In this document: in pieces, positions 47,601-58,509 of the stretch | Numbering within the stretch: the stretch's first letter is position 1 | Layout: each line of letters begins with the position of its first letter | NCBI RefSeq assembly: GCF_031877795.1 | Contig: NC_133971.1 | Span: 85,770,446-85,834,445 of the forward strand | Direction: 5' to 3' | DNA length: 64,000 nt | From: Strix aluco | Lineage: Eukaryota; Chordata; Aves; Strigiformes; Strigidae | Position numbers and translations under genes: made by a program | The notes under the pieces: generated by a model | Told to the model about the DNA's origin: nothing | Seen by the model: only the letters and a program-made list of their open reading frames with translations | Databases searched by the model: none

Positions 47601-47740
47601 CTGTGGGATGGGGCTCCACCGGGTGCCCCCACTGCCTCTGAACCATCTCCACACGCTGCCTCTCTGGGCTCTCCTCCTCTGCGAAGGCTGTTTGGTGGCT
47701 TGGCGTGGGAGCAGCCCTACCCCCCCTGCCAGCAGCCCCC
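44673..47740. other. Unassigned sequence
   Basis: No recognised gene. It includes an alternating purine-pyrimidine run (ATATATATAC region, 45025-45050) and the C tract annotated separately. Confidence 0.5.
46337..46375 (+). repeat. Poly(C)/poly(G) tract
   Basis: About 38 bases almost entirely C, broken only by a few G, immediately followed by CATGCACATGG. The opposite strand is a G-rich run able to form quadruplex structure. Exact length is prone to sequencing error. Confidence 0.9.
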
Positions 47741-47745
47741 TCCCC

Positions 47746-47827
47746 TATAAAGGGGCCAGGCAGCGGCTGTGTGGGGAGCAGAGCCCCCGGCATAGCAGAT
47801 GGGGTCTGTAAGGCGAGGCTCCCCCAG
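47746..47827 (+). promoter_or_regulatory. TATA-type promoter with candidate first exon, gene unknown
   Basis: A consensus TATAAA at 47746-47751 in a GC-rich setting (CCCCTATAAAGGGGCC) is followed 53 bp later by an ATG at 47799. From there 29 nt stay open to a donor-like CCCCCAG|GTGTGT at 47828. The spacing suits a start site near 47777. No downstream exon was recognised, so this could start a non-coding RNA or be fortuitous. Confidence 0.3.
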
Positions 47828-47829
47828 GT

Positions 47830-50820
47830 GTGTTTGCCTTGGCCAGGGCTCAAGCCTGTCTAATTAGAGCTATAGAAAACATATATTAAAAAAAAAAAGA
47901 GGGGGGAAAAATAATCCTCTCCCCTGAACTGGGGCCCAGGGTTTGGCCGGGGTTTCTCGTCAGGCCAAGCGCAAGCGATACAGGCTCCGCTGGCAGCAGC
48001 CCGGGGAGGGAGGGGTGTTTGTGGATATTAAAATGCAGTCGTAAAGGAGAATAAAAGGGCAGCCTTGTTTCAGAATGAGTCTCCGAGGCTTTCCCCTCTC
48101 CCGGCATGCTCGGCACCTGGCCGACAGCATGAGCAGTTCCCCCTTCCCACAGCACCCCCCAGCCACCCCCAGCTCGCCCAAGGATCGGGGTGCTTCTGGC
48201 GAAACCCCAACCCTCACAGGGTGAAGCCCAGCACCTTTGGGTGGAAGCAGATTTGGGAGGCCCCCCCTCTGCAGCCACCCGCACTGGGTTAAAATTACAG
48301 TTGGTGCTTCTGGAAAACCCACCCCTGCACATCCCTTTCTCCACACCCCCACAAATCCCTGCCTTCCCCTGCCCACTGCCTTGCCTGCGTGCAGCTAAGG
48401 CTGCCTGGCCCCAGCTGCTTGGCAGCAGCCACATGGCAGCACCGCTGGTATTTCACTGCCTGGCCTCTCCCTGCCTCCCTGACGGAGGCAGAACAAGCTG
48501 GACGGTGTTTTGGCCGAGGCAACCTAAAATTAGCCCTGGGCACCCAACAGCCCCAGTGCCTGCGCAGAGCAAGAGGCCATGGCAGGGACCCATGTGGCTC
48601 CTTGGCACCTTGGGGTCTCCTCCCATTCCCAGCAACCCACAAACCTCTGCAGAAGCCCTTTTCTTGGGACATCTCCCCAGATCCATCCATGAAGTGGGAT
48701 GCTGCCTCCCTGCAGCATCTCCTCTCCCTCCATACCGCCATGCCCAGCTCCAAAAAGTCATGCCAGGAGGTTGGGGAGCAGCCGTTGGCATCAGTCCATT
48801 AAGGGTGGCCCTGCTCGGCCATTGATGCCCGGCACATGTCTGGCTTCACTGCTGCCCTCTGCCCCCTCTCCAGGGCAGCAAGGAGGGGACAGTGGGCTCT
48901 AAGCCCAGAACCACCCCCATCCATCCCTGCCCCATCCCTCCCCCTTTTCCCTGGCAGCATCCCAAAAGCACAGCCTCACTGAGCCCCCTGTCCCCCCGGC
49001 TCGTGGGGACCCTGGGCACACCCCGTCTCCAGCCACGGCCCAAATGACTAACGCCACGGCAAGCAAGCCGTGTGCCGTCCCTTGGCTGCGCTCCCTCCCC
49101 GTGGCGGTGAAATCACGTCTGGAGAAAGCATGGGGAGGGAGCCGCCGGGTCCCCCCCCGCTGCTTCCCAGCGAGGATGCTCGCTCCCTGCCTGCTGGCCG
49201 GCTGCCCCCACTCTGCAAACCCTGCATCCCAACAGAGGGATGCTCCAGGCATGCAGCCTGCAACAGAACCACACATCCCATCTCCTCCTCCTCCCATAGC
49301 AGCAACCCACCCACAGAAATGGCTGCAGGATGTGGAAACGCAGCAGCAAGCCCCAGGCACTCATAAAAGTGCTCCCAGGGAGAGGGCAGGAACCTCTAAC
49401 CTCCCTCTAACATCTCTCACAGCAATGCAACCCCGCCAGAGCCTGGGAGGGCAAGTGGGGGCGGAAGGGGGACCACTGACACCCACCATGGCGGAGCAAA
49501 CTGGCTCATGGAAGGAGCCAGTAGCCCTGTCAGGCTGAAAACACCCCTGGGCAGCACCAGAGGGGACGGTGAGGGATGGGCCACTGCTGCTCGCCTCCGA
49601 CCTGGCACGCGGCACGCGCCGGCTGCGATGGGGGTGACTAATGCGGCTCTTTAAACGCCTCCGCCGGCACGGGAGCGTGGCTCCGGGTTAGGGTTTAATT
49701 ATCTGCCTTCCTCCGCAGCCCGCGCTATCCTCTTGCTGAACCACCATGGGGACCCCAGGGATGTCGTCCATCCCCCCCCTGGCTGGGGCTGCTGGCACCC
49801 AGCGAGCGGGGCCGCAGCGGGGAGCTGGCCAGGAGCACGCCGAGGCTGCAGCTGGGGGCTATAAAAAGCACGGCTGTGGTATGCAGCGAGGCACTGAGAG
49901 GGGAATAAAATAAAATCAGGTGGTGGATGAGTCGGACGCTTGCTTCTGCACCAGGACTGGCTCCAGTGCTGCTCCCCATCATCTCTTCCCTGCTCCCTGC
50001 CCGGCCGACAGCCTGGTGAGGACAGGGCAGAGCGGAGACCTGAGATTTGGCAAAGGACACAGGGCTGAGTTGGCAGGCGACGGAGGGGGACAAGGCTGGG
50101 GGAACGATCGCTGGCTCGGGCATGTGGGCTCCTGCCTGGGATGGAGGCATCGCAGCCACCCCTTGCCCAGCCCAAAGGCGCCGGATCCGGGCACCCAGCC
50201 TCCTGGTAGCTTGCACCAGAGGATTAACTGTGCCCGGATTCACAGCCAGAGGTGCCTTTGCCAGGAGAGGGCTGGCGCACGGACAGCGAGAGTGGGCGCC
50301 CCATCATCGCCCAGCACCCGGGTCCCAGTGGGGACCTCACCCAGAGGGGACAGTGACAGCACAAGCTGGGGACAGACACGGCTCCCATTGGGCTGGTGGG
50401 AGCTCCCTGGTCAGGGACACGCCGTGTTTGCACAAGCCTGAGCGGGGGAAGGTCAGATTAATTTTAAACCTGAATAAACAAGGAGAGAAGGCAACGCCAG
50501 AGCTCGCCCTTCCCGGTGGGGATGCCCAGCAGTGGGGCACAACACCCACGGCAAGGAGTACCAGCAGGGCTCAGCCCCGGGGCTCACATCACCCTAGGAG
50601 AGCCAGGACAGACCCAAATCCCAAGCCCAGGGGCCTCCCTTTTCCACAAGGAGCTCCCGGCTGAGTCAGTGCTGGCAGTGGGGAGAGCGGCTCCCCCTCG
50701 CCTTTGCAAAATCCCTCTGGCCTCCATGGGGAAGCACACACCCCGGGACCCCCATCCCACCAGGAACAGCACCAGGGCTCATCTGTCCCCTGGCCACCGT
50801 GTACAATGTGGTCTTGGGAA
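47830..50820. other. Unassigned sequence
   Basis: GC-rich non-coding sequence; long frames here show no family motifs. A second TATAAAAAG occurs at about 49861, about 50 bp before an AATAAAATAAAAT run, with no evident transcript structure. Confidence 0.45.
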
Positions 50821-50825
50821 ACAAC

Positions 50826-51100
50826 CAGGAGGAACAAAAAAAATATAATAAAATTGTTTGTGGGTCAAAAGGAAAATGGAAAAAATAAAAAAAGTTTGTG
50901 CTTTTCATGCCAAAAGGAAAATGAAAACCAAAACATTTTGTTCTAAATGATAGGCCTTGTTTAGTTTTCAGTGGTTTTACTTTTTTAAAATGGTTTGAGT
51001 TAAATTGAGCTAAATTTGGCTTCCAAACATTACCTTGGGGCGGGGAATAAAATAAAATTAAAAAAAAAATAAAATCAAAACATCTCATTTGGAAAATGTC
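50826..51100. repeat. AT-rich island
   Basis: About 275 bp dominated by A/T with repeated AAAAGGAAAATG motifs and several (AATAAA)-like runs, set in sequence of much higher GC. There is no clear transposon end. It may be an old decayed insertion or a low-complexity spacer. Confidence 0.7.
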
Positions 51101-54100
51101 AGAGTGAAACGCCACGGCTTTTCCAGCCCTGGGAGAGCCGCAGCCGGGCGCTGAACCCAGTCTCAGCTCACAGCTTGTGAAGGCCTCCCCAAAGCAGCCT
51201 TTTTTTGTAGAAAATAAAGCAGCTGCTGTGCTGATTGACAGCCAGGAGGGCTCGTGCTCTGGTGCCCGGCTCCCATCAGGGATGTCCCCTCTGCCCGTGC
51301 CGGTCCCCAGGACTTGCCAGGGCATGGATAGACCCCACTGTAGCCGGCAGCCATGCATGTGAGCCGAATCCGAGCCGAGTTGCTCTCCAAAACTCTCTTT
51401 AAATGTCTTTTCTATTAGGTCAGCATTCCTGCGTCGCCCGGGGAAGGTGGTTACGGCCGGCAGCCCAGCACACAGGCTCCTCGGTGCTGGCTGCTGGCTC
51501 TCCGTCAGTAAGCAGCCTGCCCACGCTATTAAATTACTGAGAAAAATGGATCGTTTCACCAAAAATTAGGTGCAGGAACCTCTTGCGCGGTGGCAAGGCG
51601 AGCTGGTAATTGGAAATTCATAGAGCTGGCCACAAATGCTGCCTCCGGCTCCACTCCACCCTCCTCTGGTTGCGGCAAGGGATGGTGGAGAGGCGTCTGC
51701 TGCCATCCCTGAATTGCCACTGCTGATGGAGATGCAGTTGCCACGTTGCCGGCAGCACTGTTGAGATCCCCCATGTGCCCCAGGAGGGTTAAAAGCTGCT
51801 GCGGTGTCCCTCTGCCCTTGGTCAGTGGGGAAAACAAGTGGAAAAAAAGCTCTCAGGTCCCTTTCCAGGCACTGGAGGAAGAAAATCCTCTATGCATGGC
51901 TGGACCCGCTCGCCATTAACCACCCCATTGGGGACATGTCTCATGGGAACATTGTCTGGGGATGCCCCAGCACCCATCTCGCTCTTCCACCTGCTCCCCG
52001 GCATGAAAACCAAGATGACCTTCCCCATGGACCTGGCCTTGCTTACATCCTTCACCCATCCCATACACAGCACAAGCGCCGCTGCTGCTCCATCTGAGTC
52101 CAGACATCTCAGCATCCTTCTCCTGGACCACTCCAAGTCCAAACCTCAGCGCCTTGCTGGCTGGGTGGAGCCCTCCAAGGCATCTCCGGGGCAAACCGCC
52201 TGGCTGTCAGAGCTGCCAGAGAGCCTGGCGTCTATCTGCAGCCTCCGGTTGGGAAGGAGGGATGGGGACGTGCATCAGAACAAGAGCTATGTCAACAGGA
52301 TGCTCCGGAGACTGGCCCACGGTCACAGGCACTGGGTGGCCGCATCCTGTTCCTTGCATGCACTGCCTGCCCAGCAGTCAGGAAGCCTGAGGCACTGAGC
52401 TGTCTTTTGGGTGCTGGGGTGCAAGGACCATGGGCACAGACCCAGCTGGAGAGGGGAAATGGAGCCGGGCGCAGAATCAGGGAGGCCAGGGAAAAGGGGT
52501 GCTGCCCCGGGTGCAGCCATGCTCCAGCTATAAAGCTGCAAAATTCAAAGCTGAGATGGGGTGGAGCACCCTCAGGGGAGCTATGAAACAGCCTTCTGGG
52601 AGCCTTGCAGGAGCTAAAAAGATCAAAAGCAGCCAAAGCAACGAGGAACCCCCTGGGGGTTGTGTGTTGGCCCGTGCAAGACAAGGATGGAGCAATAGCT
52701 GGTTGGGTCCACCAGCTCCTCCTAAGCCTTGAGGCCTCGGGCAAAACTCATGGAAAGCAAAGGAAAGGCTCCTGCAGACCTCTCCAGGGGCTGATGGCTG
52801 GCCCTGCCCCTGCAAGAAAGTCTGGGGAGATGCCAGCTGGCCTGGGTACCCTACGTGACAGCAGCTTTCGCAAAGCCAAGCCGGGCCACCGCGGCTGACC
52901 ATCCCTGGGGACATTTGCGGGGCTGTTGCAGCACAGCTGTTGGGAGCCCTGTCGCAACACCAGCACGGCGCAGGGCCGGCTCACGATGGAGACCCCGCAT
53001 GACGGCACTTTTTGTTTTTTTCTAGCTACTTTTGCAGGAAGGCGAAGGCTGAATCGTGCCTCTCATGATGTTATTGAATTCAAGTGGCACTTGCTGACCT
53101 TCACCAAAGAGGGGCTGGCGAGGTCCCTGGCTCCAGCTGCGGTTATCGGTCTGGCCAGGATGAAGTACGTGGTGCTGTTGGTCCCAAAGGAAGGGGCTGG
53201 TGAAAGCACAGGAAGGAGAAGGAAACAGCTGGATGGGCATTGCCGCACCAGCCCCCGGGTATGTGCTCCAGGGATGCTGTGCCAGCCCCATTGCCTCCCA
53301 CGTGCTTTTCTGCAGGGACATCCATACCCTTAGGGCTGCCAGCAGGATGGTAGGCAGCAGCCCTGAGCCCTGTTCGGGGCTTCCCAAGGTGATATGGGAC
53401 TCAGAAGCAGTGCCTTTCTGCTGAAGTCAGAAGACCCTCCGCAAGCTGCCGCAGAGATGATGCTCCCCCGAAGCTGGCAGCTTCTCCCATCCCCTCTTCC
53501 CCTTGGTGTGCCTCCAGCGTCGTCTCTTCAACAAGGCTCGGGATCCCTTGTTTTCAATTTAGGAGGTGGGGTAAACCAGAAGATGCCCAAATAACCTTCT
53601 TTCCACCATCAGGATTTCATGAAGGGTGCCCTAAACTTATCCACCTCTCCCTACAAGGCAATCTCTGTGGGTCCATAACTGTTTTAATTAGGCTGTCTCT
53701 ATTTTGGCCGTCTCTATATTGAAAGGAGGGGACCAGAGCCGAGCACCCTCTGGGGAGCCCCAGGTTGATTTCCAAACCACTTCCAGCATCTTCCCGTCTC
53801 CTGGTTGATACACTGTCTTACAAGCGGTCCCCTGGCCATCACCACCTGCACAGGCCAGCCACACCTCTAACCATGCCAGGTCTTACCCAAGGTCCCTCCA
53901 GCCTGTTGTCCTCTCCAAAAGCATCTTCAGGAAACGTGTACGGGCAGGGCACTGGCAGATGTGACCTTCCGCTGGCCAGACACTTCCAAAATCCCTCGTA
54001 AGCTTTTTCAGCAATGATCAATCCCCGCTGGAGCAAGCCCAAGCTCTGCTGATCAGATGTGACCACAGTGCACAGTCCCAGTAGGACGGAGGTGAATCAG

Positions 54101-56630
54101 GTCTTGATAGACTTCTTGTCCCTCTTCTCCTGGATCTCCCCCACCCCAAACACCAGAGGAGGAGGAGAGGTTTACCACGTTTTCTTCCCATGTCCCAGAC
54201 TCATACCACTGGAGAGCAGGAAGAATCACACCTTTCTGCTCAGCCCTACGCCTGTACTGGAGAGCCTAGCACATGGTCCAGGGGCTGTGGGTGCTGTGAC
54301 TGTCTGAAAGAGCCTGAAGCTCACCCTGTCCCACTCCCCTGCCAGGGTGAGTCAGAGACTTGACAAGCAGCCAGACTTGGGAGATAATTCCTATTAACAC
54401 GCTGATCCCTGACACCACAGACCTGCTTCTAATTTCCAGAGGAATTTTCCTTTTTCCATGGAAATGATCCATGGGAATCTGTCTGTTGGAGAAGACGACT
54501 CAACCACAACTGCAAGGCATCTGCACCCTTCCCCACCTTCACAGCCTGGATGGGAAGAGAAAATCATCACTGGGAGGTACAGAGAGATCTGCTGGTAAAA
54601 AAGGGTCGTAAGGTCACTACATCCCCGGCTGGAGAGATTTGGTGATTTTCACACATGCGATGCTGTTGTAACCACAGGAACACTTAGAAAAACCAAAAGC
54701 TCTCTAAACATCCCAGCGAGTCACCCCAGACATCCCAGGGCTAATTCCTGATGCTGGCTTTGTATCAGCATCCCAAATACCGGCAAGGCCCCGGCACACT
54801 GCCCGTAGGGAAGAGCTCCCGTCCCATCCAAGCTCCGTCCTTGGATACTTCTTCAGCAGGGGCAGAGCCACCCTCTCCCATGCTTGAACAAGAAGAGAGG
54901 AAACAAGCTGGGAGAGGTGCTGAAATTTTCCAAAGGGAGAAAAGCAGAGCCACAAGCCAGCACCTGCTCCCTCCTGTGGGAAGCATCTCGCAAGGGGTTT
55001 TCCTCCAGAGCCAAACCCGCGGGAGAAGAGGAGGCAAGAATCCTTCAACTTGTTTAACCTAACGAGGAAGCTATAAATACAGCAGGGTAAACACCGGAGA
55101 GAGAGAAGAGGTCTTGAACTAAAAGCACAATGTTGGCACAAACCCACGGGGGAATAAGCTCTCCAGGAACACATTTGGCAGGAAACCGGAGGGAGGTTGA
55201 GCCCTGCATGAGCAGGAAGAGTCTGGAGTCGCTTCTGAACGTGAGCGGAGCAGAAAGACAGGGTTTGAACTGAGTGCTCGGCTAGTTCATGGCAGGTGAG
55301 GGTGCTGCACACTCACCATCCATGGGGGTTTCCCCACTCAGGATGGTCCAGGCAAGGCGGTGGAGAAGAAGAGGAGGCAGGGTACCTGCGGGCTAGGGGA
55401 TGCAGGTGTGGGCTGCCTGGGTGCCCACCCAGCATGATGGCTTCTGATAAACCCAGCAGCTGCAAAAGGGAACTGCTGCTGCTGCCACGATGAAGACGGC
55501 GGGGAGACTTGCCGCGCCATGAGTCATTCATTCATCCTTCACAAACAGGGCCCGAACTCAGCCAAGCATCCTCCTCCCCCCACTGCCGGGACAGCTCTCT
55601 GGGATGGGGAAAAAGTGGCTTATCAGATATAATCAAGTCAAGTTTTCCTTTCCCCGTGAGGTTCCTGTTCATGGAGCAGGAGGCAGGGAAAAAACGGAGC
55701 TGCTCTTCTCACTTCCTCCAGGCAGTGTCTGCCTTCAGCTGTAACCCCCAGGGACCACTCCCCCCCACCCTACTGCACCCCACATCCCCTGTTCACCCAC
55801 TGCTGGTGACATCCAGCCTTGCGCACAACCCTGCTGTCACTGCTCAGCCCCTGTCCCCTGACTCTTGTCCCAGTTCGGCTGCCAAGGTCAATTCGCAGCT
55901 CTGCGGAGAGGAGATACGGCCCTTTTCACTCTCCCAAAAGAGAGCCAGGTCGTGGAGCAGAGGGTGCGTGGGTACTGGGGGGGGACATTATGACCATTTC
56001 CTGTCCCCATCCCTGCTCCGGGAGGGACCTCCGCCAGCTCAGAGCTCCCCGTGAAGCTCCTCTGCCCCATGCCAGGCTGGGATGCCATGGGCTCCGTGCG
56101 TAACCACGCTGAGACCTGCCCTCCTGTAAACAGGCAGAGTGCAAACACCCCACCTCCTCCTGCAAACGCGGTGGCCAGACGTGGCTGCAGCCTGCAAGGA
56201 GCGGGCACCTCCCAGCACCCCCCAAAGTGCTTGGCCAGCCCCGGGGTGGCTCAGCACCATCTACACCACCAACGCCAGTCGGTCCAACCCTGGTTTGGGC
56301 ACGGCAACATGTCTGAGAGCTGCTGCAGCTCTGGGTTTCTCTCCATGGAGACCAGGCACAAGGAAAATGAGATTTCCAAGGCATCCCCAGGCCCCATCAC
56401 AGTGGGGTCTCGGTTTGCTGAGAGCAATGTCTGAGACAAGCTCAGCCCTGTGGCCCCCTTTGACACTCTTCACCAGCCCGGAGCCAGAGCTCAGAGTGGA
56501 CCTGGGGGGTAGCACTGCCAGCCTGCGAGGTTGGCAGTGGACACAACCCAGGGCTGGCAGAGGACAGAGGAGTTGTGATTGAAGCAGCATCCCGGGGCAA
56601 GGAGGGACAAAGCAGACAGAGAGCCCTGCC
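51100..56630. other. Unassigned sequence
   Basis: No recognised gene. Frames of 135-186 aa at 51838-52398 and 52926-53333 have no known motifs. TTTCTAGCTACTTTTGCAG near 53030 resembles a splice acceptor, but no matching donor or family was found. Confidence 0.45.
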
Positions 56631-56639
56631 AGTGCCCGC

Positions 56640-57660
56640 GCATGGGAAAGCGCCTCTTTCCGCGCCTCTCGTAATTGGGAGCAGCTTTTCTCTCCCTGGA
56701 CCCCCCAGGAGAAGAGGGGGCCCTGCCAGGGGGGCGCTTTGACTGGTGTTGTTCCACCCTTTCTCCAGAAAACTCCCCCTGGAGACGGAGGGGGTGTCTA
56801 AATTCGGGGTGTGATGCGGGGAGAATCTCCGGAGGCCCGGGAAGGGGCTCAAAGATCCCACCTCGGCAACCCCGTCCATCCCCCGCGCATCTCCGGGCAA
56901 GGCAGAGGCGCGCCGGGCGGAGAAGGGGGAGCAGCACCGGGTACCCCCACGGCAGGCAGGGGGAAAGCGGGAAGGCGAGACCCTCCCAGCTACTTTGCGA
57001 AGGGACACACACACCCACACACGCACCCCCAACTTTCCCCGTACGAGCAGCACGGGGTGGGGGGAGCCGCCTGCCTGCGCGGCGCCGGCAGCCTGCCCGC
57101 AGCCGCACGCCCCTCACCGCGGCGTCGGGGCGGCGGCGAGCCTTTTTCTCTCGGGGCGCGGGGGGACGGGACACACACACACGCTTTCCTACCTTCCTGC
57201 GTGGCACCGCGGCTATGTGTCCATGGCGCTCGGCGGAGCGGGTCCGGCGGCGGGAGCGGGGCGCCCGCACCGGGCTGGGCTGGGGCCGGGAGCGCGGGCG
57301 GTGCGAAGCCGCCGGGGCGGCCGGGGCCGCCGCCGCTCCATTGGAGCAGGGCGCTGCCAATCTGCCGCCACCGCCCCGGGACGCTTCCTGTCTGCGAGCC
57401 GCCCCCCGTAACCGGGGCGGCTCCGGGACGGCTCCCCCAGGTCCCCCACGGGGTGCGCGGGGTGTCCTCCCCCGCCCACGACCACCGCTCCCCGCCCGGG
57501 GTCCGCCCCGAGGGGCTGGGCTGGGGATCCCCCCGGGGCGACCTGGAGCACGGTGCCCCCCACCCCTCCGGAGCACAGGGGTCCCCCCGGGGCGCAGGGA
57601 CACCCCCCCCTCCACGGGGCAGCACCTCTTGCATTGGCCGACCCTGCCTGCCCCTCTCCC
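56640..57660. promoter_or_regulatory. CpG island, candidate IL11RA promoter and leader exon
   Basis: About 1 kb of very high GC with dense CpG, the only such block in the window, as expected for a vertebrate CpG-island promoter. On the - strand a strong donor, CAGGAAG|GTAGGAAAG, ends a possible exon at 57193. Upstream of it, ATG at 57224 opens a four-codon frame (Met-Asp-Thr-stop). IL11RA needs a leader exon upstream of its first coding exon on this strand, so this island, 18 kb away, is a candidate; a + strand gene beyond the window is an alternative. Confidence 0.7.
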
Positions 57661-57679
57661 GGCATCCCGGAGGAGTCGA

Positions 57680-58210
57680 GATGGGCAGGTCCTGCCCGTG
57701 ACTCAGTTTCCCTTGCCCCTGGGAGGGGCATTTCTTTGGGGTTTATTTTTATAGTGGTTTGTTTGATGGGGAACGCGTAGGGTGAAATCTGTCCCCGGGG
57801 CTTGTGTCTCTGAGCTGAAGAAAAGCCTCGTTCCTCCTCACAGCTTCTGGTGCATGTTTGCGTGCCCCTTTTGCAGCACCCTTCCATTGCCCTACCTGCA
57901 TTCCCTTGGAAATGGGTGTGTTTTGCAATTTTATCACAGTGCGAATTTTCAGGAGGGAAAAAAACATTGGAAGCTTGCAACAGGGAAACCGACTGGTGAA
58001 GACCGATCGGGAACTTTCCCCTCCTGTGGCACCTGGGGCCAAGTGTGGTCTGGGGTGCCCCTGAGACATGCTGGAGGCCCCAGGTGATGCCATCGGAGCT
58101 GGCGCTGCTGGAGCCCGGGGACAGACCCAGCGTTCCCCTCTCCGCTGGGCACGGCACCTGTGTGGAGATAAGGGCCACGTGCCCCGGGTGCGCACAGCAC
58201 CCACGCAGCA
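57680..58210. other. Unassigned flank of the CpG island
   Basis: No recognised gene; open frames extend from the GC-rich island but lack motifs. Confidence 0.45.
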
Positions 58211-58213
58211 CCA

Positions 58214-58500
58214 CTCTGGCAATCCTGCGACAACAGACTGCTCTGCAGCCTGGCAGGAATAAAGAGGGTCGCAGCCCCCCTCTGCAATCCTGCAATATCA
58301 AACTGATCCTTGTCCGTGTCCTGGCACACCTCTGCAGCCCCGCAGTAACAACCGCTACCTGCTGCCGTCCTAGCCTACCTCTGCAACCTCGCAATAGCAC
58401 GCCTGTGAGTCATCTCACCTCCTGCATAACCCTGCAGTAGTAAACTGGTGTTTTCCTTCGTCCCAGCCTCCCCATGCAACCCTACAATAACAGACTTTGG
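58214..58500. repeat. Degenerate ~50-bp tandem repeat
   Basis: The landmark CTCTGCAACCCTGCAATAACA (variants) appears near 58214, 58281, 58330, 58379, 58421 and 58474, giving spacings of about 43-67 bp with most near 50. Confidence 0.65.
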
Positions 58501-58509
58501 AAGAGGTGG

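Noticed and set aside
49861-49915. TATAAAAAG as a second promoter
   Set aside because: It is followed closely by AATAAAATAAAAT and no exon-like structure, so it is probably chance A/T-rich sequence.
56491-58400. Several overlapping open frames of 296-395 codons on both strands
   Set aside because: They lie in the CpG island, where stop codons are rare by composition. They overlap each other in opposite directions, are Arg/Pro/Gly-rich and have no recognised domain.
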